Source: Strigamia acuminata
Lineage: Eukaryota > Arthropoda > Chilopoda > Geophilomorpha > Linotaeniidae
Direction of reading: 5' to 3'
Assembly (NCBI GenBank): GCA_949358305.1
Contig: OX442320.1
Location: forward strand, 6,526,259-6,590,258
DNA length: 64,000 nt
Below the pieces are notes generated by a model, which saw only the letters and a list, made by a program, of their open reading frames with translations, did not search any database and had not been told where the DNA came from. Position 1 is the stretch's first letter. Every line of letters starts with the position of its first letter. Positions 56,083 to 64,000 of the stretch are shown here, piece after piece. Both the position numbers and the translations under genes were made by a program.

Positions 56083-57525
56083 ATGAAAGAACCAGCCAAG
56101 GAAACGGAAAACAAAGTATTTCAATATCTCGAATGCTGCAAAGACGACGACGACGAGAGCATCGACGCCCCACTACATCGCAGCACACCCAAAGATAAAA
56201 AGGTAAAAACTCGCAAAATTTAAAAAAATATTGACGAGAAAATAAAAACAAATAATTTTTTTTACGTCCAGGAATCCAGTTTTAGCACTTCTTCTCGCCG
56301 AAGTCACATAGTAGAACGATATTTCCAATCTGCGCTCGCTCAGCGCGATGACCAACTCGGAACATTTCTCAACGCTTACCAGGGCCTCGTAGTCGCTTGG
56401 AAACAAGAAGATGAACTGAGCGATTCTGATAAAAGTATAATTTGTGGAGCAATAACAATTATTATTATTTTTTTTAATCGTGAAATTTGAAGTTTAGCTT
56501 TGGAAGGGGAAGCCACGTCCAATCGAGTCAGCTGGGATTTGGAATCGAGGTTGAGCGTGCTCAGTTCCCATTCGACACAACTGTCCGGGGGTTGTTTGGA
56601 TAATTGCGAACTTCCGGAACAGGTGCTTGATTTGATTAAGGAGTTGGCGAAACAGTTGCTTCAGTGTCAGAGAGCTATCGCGAGTTTGAAAGATGAAAAC
56701 GACAGATTGAGCCAACAAAAAGGAGACGAAGTAAACGAAGCGTTTAAACAACGCGAAACGGAACTTGTAGCCGAAAATGACGCGTGGAAAGAATCGTGTA
56801 ACGAATCGAGGAAGGAAATTGAAAGCTTAAAAAGTGGGTTATTAAATTAAATTAAATTAAATTTTAATTTAATTTTAATATGTTGCTTTTAGCCACGTTA
56901 AGGAACTGCGAGGAGGAAATGAAGAAATTGCAGCGCGAAAAAACAGAAATAACGAGTAAATTGAATCGATTAAAAAGCAATCATGGAGTTGTAGGTAAGT
57001 TGAATAAATTGCACTGCACGTCACAATCACATCCAACACGCTTTGCACTGACTAGAAACGGACGAGCCGTTGCACGCCGCTTGTTTGGCACAGAAAACGC
57101 ACTTGAACCAAAGCCTAAACATACTAAAAAGGGTAAATAAAATAAAAATGCACTTTAATTAATTTCTAAACTCTCAAATCTAAAAATAAATGATAATATT
57201 TCAGCTCAGCGACAAACAGCAGCAAGTGATTTGCACACTCCAGGAGTCTCTGACGCCCGACGGGTTCGAACGAATGCGGAAAGCAACAAAAGCCAAGCTG
57301 GACACGAGTACTTCGTCCGGGCGCTCTACTCTTCGCTCCCTGAATGTGAGCAGCGCGTCCATTAATTCATTCGTGCGAAGATCAAACAGTCCGTCGAAAA
57401 GGACCAATTGCGGTCCACCGGCGCTGGAGTACGACGAATCGCTGGTGAAACTCAGCCAACTTCTCATCCGATCGAACGAAATGTTGCGGCTTGTTGACGG
57501 CACGAATTCGGAAAAACTGAATTAA
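56083..57525 (+). CDS. Coiled-coil protein of unknown family
   Basis: Six exons, 56083-56202, 56272-56434, 56498-56833, 56893-56994, 57057-57133 and 57205-57525, join in frame to 372 residues. The N-terminus is acidic (CCKDDDDESID). A helical block SHIVERYFQSALAQRDDQLG follows. Two coiled-coil stretches span about 145-255 (LPEQVLDLIKELAKQLLQCQ; LRNCEEEMKKLQREKTEI). The C-terminus is Ser/Arg-rich (SSGRSTLRSLNVSSASINSF) and ends with a short amphipathic helix (LVKLSQLLIRSNEMLRLV). I do not recognise the family; a cytoskeletal or centrosomal role would be a guess. It ends 82 bp from the convergent ZNG1 stop. Confidence 0.85.
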
Positions 57526-57607
57526 TCGAATTTTTGTTTTTCTTTTTTACTTCGTATTTTTTATTTTATTTTACACACGATTGTACAATTTTTTTTTTGG
57601 ATTATTA

Positions 57608-58747
57608 TTACACTTTATCTTTGCTAATCGTTTTTGCGAACAATTCGTTGACAATTTGCGCATCGAGTTTCCGACCGATGAGAATCAACTTGTTTTTGAC
57701 GTACTCGTCCGAATCGGTCGCTTCCAACTCGTACAGTTCATTGACCCCTTGAAGAAACAAGGCTTTCTCGTCCGTCGTCAACAGGACGCCTTTGATCCTC
57801 ATGACGTGCATCAATTCGCCGTCCAAACCGCGAATTTTCTCCCACAGAATCAACTGGAGAGTTTCTTCCCACGACGCTTTCGACGCGACACCGTCAAACT
57901 CGAGCGTGATGGAACTCACGGAGCCGTCCAGATGGCTTTTCGCCGCGCTGGCCGTCACGGGATCGAGCGTTCTTTTGTCGTATTCGTGCAGATCCAGGAT
58001 GAGATGGACGTCGACGCGGCTGTGACGCGTCTGGTGTATCTTCGCCGCGCCGTTGATGCACCGAATCTGTTTGTGAATCTCGTCCACTTCGTCCGGAGTG
58101 ACCAAATCCACTTTGTTGACGAGAATCACGTCGGCCATTGCGATTTGCTTGGTCACTTCGGAGATATCGTCGTCGTCGTCCGGGTTCTCCTTGAAAGAAA
58201 CATTTTTTTGCACGTTTTTGGCGTCCACGACCGTCACGATTCCGTCGAGCATCACGGCCGACTCGACCGCCTGGTCCAGCCAGAACAAACCCACTATGGG
58301 GCCGGGGTCAGCGAGCCCCGACGTTTCTAGCAAAATGTAATCGAATTTGCCGCGTTTTTCCATCAACATTTCGATGGCTTTGACGCCGTTGTCTTTGACG
58401 GAGCAGCACAGACATCCGTTGTCCAATTCGAGCCATTCCTCGAATTTTTGACCGTTTTTCGCGATCGACATGGATTTTTCCATCGTGCTGCCTTGTGCGA
58501 ATTCATTTAGGATGACTGCGATGCGTTTGTTGTGTTGTTCGGTCAAAATGTGGTTTAATAGAGTCGTTTTGCCCGATCCCAAGTAGCCGGTTATGATGGT
58601 CACTGGGATCTTTTTGTCGTTTTCCGCCGCTTGGGTTTGATTTACTGGGACTAACGAAGGGATCACGTCTTCCTCCTCTTCGTCGGACGAATTGGCGGTT
58701 ATGTCGATGCCGAAACACGCCGAAGCGAGCCACGAGTAAGTTGACAT
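57608..58747 (-). CDS. ZNG1: ZNG1 (CBWD) family zinc-metallochaperone GTPase
   Basis: G3E/COG0523 GTPase that transfers zinc to client proteins such as methionine aminopeptidase 1. Intronless, 379 residues. Walker A is [15 protein letters not shown] (about 53-67), followed by AVILNEFA and [11 protein letters not shown], the CxCC zinc site. Switch II is [10 protein letters not shown] and the base-specificity motif is NKVD. The CobW C-terminal domain follows ([31 protein letters not shown]). The N-terminal METAP1-docking motif, CPELVP in human ZNG1, appears here as IPSLVP and lacks the cysteine. No intron is present although the neighbours have many, so a retrocopied origin is possible. Confidence 0.95.
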   Translation of the reverse strand: MSTYSWLASACFGIDITANSSDEEEEDVIPSLVPVNQTQAAENDKKIPVTIITGYLGSGKTTLLNHILTEQHNKRIAVILNEFAQGSTMEKSMSIAKNGQKFEEWLELDNGCLCCSVKDNGVKAIEMLMEKRGKFDYILLETSGLADPGPIVGLFWLDQAVESAVMLDGIVTVVDAKNVQKNVSFKENPDDDDDISEVTKQIAMADVILVNKVDLVTPDEVDEIHKQIRCINGAAKIHQTRHSRVDVHLILDLHEYDKRTLDPVTASAAKSHLDGSVSSITLEFDGVASKASWEETLQLILWEKIRGLDGELMHVMRIKGVLLTTDEKALFLQGVNELYELEATDSDEYVKNKLILIGRKLDAQIVNELFAKTISKDKV

Positions 58748-59060
58748 TGTGTTAAAAGAAACTTATTATAGGTGTAAATGATGGTTGGATTTTGATTTCA
58801 ACGATTTCAACGCAGTAGTAAGATGCCAAATAGTCTAGAGCGCGCACGATGCCGTACGTTGAATGCTGTTTATCGCTCAGTCGTTCCAGCACGATCGTTT
58901 TGATTGGCCGGTGTAATATGTCGTCAGAATGGATGTGGTTCGTGTTAAAATAGTTGTTTGGTTTCGGTAGGCGTGTTGGAAAAGGTTGGAAAATCCCCTC
59001 GGATACTAAGAATTGGCGATGTAGTCCGATCTGGGAGTCGAGTAAGCGGTCGGATCGAAA
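58748..59060. promoter_or_regulatory. Bidirectional promoter between ZNG1 and the BACE-type gene
   Basis: 313 bp separate two divergent start codons. No TATA box stands out. Confidence 0.45.
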
Positions 59061-60744
<1,684 letters not shown>

Positions 60745-62204
60745 CATTTTGAGACTTGTATTTTTATGTATTATAAATATGAAAAATTGTGGTTTGCGAT
60801 GTCTTATGCGGGAATTAAGTGTATAAATTGATCTTTTTGTAAAAGGGTGTGCAATATATATAAATATACAATAATAAATGTTAATTCTGATTTTTTTTAT
60901 TGTGATTGTATATATTTATTTAATATAATTAGTGTATTAATCATCAAAACAAAATTTTAAAACGACGCTCTTGAAACGACGCAGGAACTTTTAGAATTTC
61001 CCGGCAGATAGCGTCATTTTCATAAACATGGCGTTCTGAAAGAAATGGGATTGTGTGCTTAAATATTACGAAAACAATCCCTGATTCCTGTTTTCCCTCG
61101 CATTCCAGTCCATCAATTCTCGTTTTAAATTCAGTCGAACAAATTTAACAATATTTAAGGTAATTGACATAACTTCTCTGACTCATCATCCATCAATTCA
61201 GACTACTGACCTCGTTATAATTCCCCGATTACTTATCATGTTTTTCATGGCAAAAATGCATTTTAGTGCAATTTAGACGTCACTCAGACACATTTACCAC
61301 AATTCCAAACGTAAATCTACAATGCAATTCAAACCAATCAATTTTATTTTATTTTTCTCATCAGGACACGCAAAAATCAATATTTTACACATTAGTCTAA
61401 TTATGTCATGAAGTTTCACTTCTACCGTGTGGTCTTAAGCACATATTTATTTTTTTTAATTTATTTATTCGTCCGTGGGTGTAGGTGAATCGAATTTGCA
61501 CATTTGTCCTTTTATGGAATGAGAATGTTGGAGCTGTTTCACGTCTTTTGATGACCGGTGGCCTTCACCTGCTCTTGGTATTACGCCATGGAAATATCTA
61601 AACGGCCTTGAGATGTCTTGTTTTGTATTTCCCGTGTTCAGTCATTTCGTGGCCAAATAAGAGCAAAGACGAAATTTAGTTTTTTTGAGAGAGGGGGAAA
61701 GAATTGGATAAAAGGATTAGTTCAAGGTTTTATTGTACGAAGTAAAAATGAGGTAAAGAGGCTGAATTTATGAAAATTGCAGGCGGCCCCAATTGGAAAA
61801 TAATATTTCGCATTTCCGACCTAGAAACAAATAAACAATTGATTGGATTTGATGGATTTCCTCGTTTTTGTTGTTTTGTTTTAGTCAAAGGTTAAGTAAG
61901 AGGTGATTGATGATTTCTTTTTTTGTTTTTTTATTTAGACATGGCTGGAAAAAGAGACCAAAAAAAGAATTAGAACGCCTTTTTCGCACCATTTTCCCGG
62001 GATTCGGCTCACTCGATGACGTTCAAGGATGAGGTAATCACTGAGGACCAATCAGAGCGCGTGTTTGACTTGGATTAGCGCCATCTGTTGATGTTGACTG
62101 ACGGTAGAAAATAAAACGTCAAAGGAGTTTTGAATGGAGAAAGAAAACTAGTAGGGCGAAGAAGAGAATATCGTTTTATAGCGTGGAAATATATTTTGAA
62201 GAAA
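60745..62204. other. Intergenic between BACE and CLIP, probably CLIP 5' untranslated exon(s)
   Basis: About 1.46 kb, AT-rich, with no coding frame I can support. The stretch before the CLIP start is probably 5' untranslated sequence. Confidence 0.5.
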
Positions 62205-64000
62205 ATGAGTAGCACCGGACTTCAAAGACCGTCAGGACTGAAGCAGCCGTCGAAAATAGGGAAGGCAGTCGTGAACACAACGAGTAAGACACCCAGTAAG
62301 TGGAGAAATTTTATTTGCCATTAAAAAATAAACATTAAACATTAGAATTAAAATACACTAACTAAACTGCGCCGTGTTTACGACAACTGTATAAATAACA
62401 ACTACGCCTAACTATTTCGATTATTCGCCAATTAATGCATTGGAAACGCGAAAGTGAGTGCCAGAATCCAAAAATAGTGATAAACAGCGCCGGGGACGGA
62501 AATAAATCGCTGATTAAGTTGATGTTTTTTCAAATTATTGCGTTGATTCATTGCCCTTAATTGCCCAACGAAGAACGTCATCCGTCTCGAGTGGAGGACT
62601 CATCATTCCCCGCTTGATATTTGGATGCTGCGTGGGAGAAGCTAAATGCGGCTTGGTTGACGTTTTCTAGTTTACTTGTGAATTGGTCTTTGCGTTTTGA
62701 TGACGCAGTGGTGATTCATAAGTGATATGGGATTAGATAAATGGTTGGGAGTGGCAGTTTTTAGGTTTTACATGGTCGAAATTTGATTTGTTACACCTGT
62801 TTAGGTGTAATTGGGGTCAGGGTTCGTGTTCATAAACAAATAAAATATATATGGTTTTTATTACTGGCATGACGTGCAATAAAAACCTGTTGTTTTGGTC
62901 AATGCAAATCAGTTGACATTTTTGGTAGTTTAAATGGTAGAGAGTAAATAAAAACTGGTTTTTCTTTGGAAAAATAAGTGAGTTGGTGGGAAAGATTCGA
63001 GGAAGTGCACCTGAGTTTATAGGTGTTAATTAACACGTTACGGAGAAATTGAAAAAAATAAATAAGGTTAATACTCGGTTAGTTTAAATGTAAATAACAC
63101 TAATGGATCTTTTTTTTAAAATTCGGAATAATTAACTAATTTATTTCTAAACTAATTTAATTCTGGCACAATTTGCTTGCTGAGCTTTGAATCTTGAAGC
63201 GACAAGTGCATGATGCATGAGTTGTGTTATAATAGATGGATCTGAGAAGAATTTTGGCGATTTTTCACATTCCTATGCTCTGGCCAGCGCCATTTTCACC
63301 GTTGATGATTGGCCTATGAGGAAAAAGATATCAGGTATTCAGCGAATTAAAAATAAATTGAAAAATTAAAAATCAATGACATAAATAAAATAAATAAATA
63401 AATAAATAAATAATAAAAAAAAATTTTTTTAATTAAATTTAAACCATAAAAAATTATTTTAACACAAAAAAATCAATTTAAATCCCAAAAAATCAATTTA
63501 AATCCTAAAAAATCAATTTAAATCTCCAAAAATCAATTTAAATCCCCAAAAATCAATTTAAATCCCCAAAAATCAATTTAAATCTCCAAAAATTCAATTT
63601 AAATCCCAAAAAATCAATTTAAATCCTCAAAAAATCGATTTAAATCCTCAAAAAATCAATTTAAATCTAAAAAAAATTAATTTAAATCTTAAAAAAATCA
63701 ATTCAAACCACGAAAACCAATTTAAACCGGAAAAATAATAATTTTTTGCACAAATACTGATAATTTTCTTGAAATAATTTCAGATGCCAGTCTCGTTTTA
63801 ACGGAAAACACGGATGACTTTATTATTGGGGATCGCGTATGGGTCGGCGGCACCAAGGGCGGATACATCCAGTACATCGGAGAAACTCAATTTGCACCGG
63901 GCGAATGGGCGGGCGTCGTCCTGGACGAAGCTGTGGGCAAAAACGACGGCTCAGTGGCCGGTGTCAGATACTTCATGTGCGAATCCAAACGTGGCGTCTT
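62205..64000 (+). CDS. CLIP1: CLIP-170 family CAP-Gly microtubule plus-end protein (5' part only)
   Basis: Plus-end tracking protein that binds the EEY/F tails of tubulin and EB1. Exon 1 (62205-62295) encodes [20 protein letters not shown], matching the PSGLK.P.KI N-terminus of CLIP-170. After a 1.5-kb intron, exon 2 starts at 63784 (AAT formed across the junction) and encodes the first CAP-Gly domain: [52 protein letters not shown]. The GKNDG tubulin-tail motif is intact. The frame remains open at the window edge, so the second CAP-Gly domain, coiled coil and zinc knuckles lie beyond. A more upstream ATG at 62130 is in frame; the conserved start is at 62205. Confidence 0.9.
63420..63740. repeat. 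AT-rich minisatellite in CLIP intron 1, about 20-bp period
   Basis: About 13 tandem units of the type AATCAATTTAAATCCCCAAA with small variations, ending some 45 bp upstream of the exon 2 acceptor. Confidence 0.92.

Noticed and set aside
57581-58330. 249-codon plus-strand frame
   Set aside because: Antisense shadow of ZNG1, which carries all GTPase motifs on the minus strand.

Overview
The window is nuclear DNA of an animal. Coding exons are split by many short GT-AG introns, mostly 50-100 bp. The genes are metazoan single-copy types: ZCCHC8, SMIM14, mitochondrial AARS2, stomatin, IFT22, trichoplein, LIM-homeobox Lim1/LHX1/5, RBM19, ZNG1, beta-secretase and a CLIP-170 type CAP-Gly protein. 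Compact introns, a divergent pair of intronless small heat-shock genes and the form of the Lim1 C-terminus (GFYDFFPG) suggest an ecdysozoan, probably an arthropod or close relative. I cannot name the species.

Layout. 1-18.6 kb is gene-dense and AT-rich. It holds ZCCHC8 (+), SMIM14 (-), two small Hsp genes back to back (-/+), a small membrane protein with a KPAKDGD repeat (-), mitochondrial alanyl-tRNA synthetase (-), a small predicted mitochondrial membrane protein (-), stomatin (-), IFT22 (+), a coiled-coil/PDZ protein (-) and trichoplein (+, last exon not found). About 18.6-39 kb has no gene I can support. It is GC- and CpG-rich with homopolymer runs, three AT-rich minisatellites and MITE-like elements, and leads into Lim1 (39.06-46.75 kb, +, six exons, long introns). 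RBM19 (55.45-47.65 kb, -) runs tail to tail towards Lim1. Its last two long introns lie in the GC-rich, transposon-bearing domain and its first exons in the AT-rich, compact domain. 56-64 kb is gene-dense again: a coiled-coil gene (+), intronless ZNG1 (-), a BACE-type aspartic protease (+) and the 5' part of a CLIP gene (+).

Gene models were built by joining exons at visible splice sites. For ZCCHC8 (from exon 2), SMIM14, AARS2, stomatin, IFT22, the PDZ gene, Lim1, RBM19, the coiled-coil gene and BACE the joined lengths keep the reading frame from end to end.

Regulatory highlights: perfect heat-shock elements and a TATA box inside a palindrome between the two sHsp genes; an RFX-type X-box 43 bp upstream of the IFT22 start codon; and more than a dozen X-box-like 14-mers scattered through the non-coding DNA around Lim1, far more than a 14-bp motif should give by chance. 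Mobile DNA includes a MITE nested inside another MITE in the last intron of RBM19, a hAT-like MITE with a near-perfect 8-bp target duplication, and a family of elements whose ends read CCGTATTTTA..GATTAAGAG. I found no complete transposase gene, virus-like gene, CRISPR array, rRNA gene or convincing tRNA gene.
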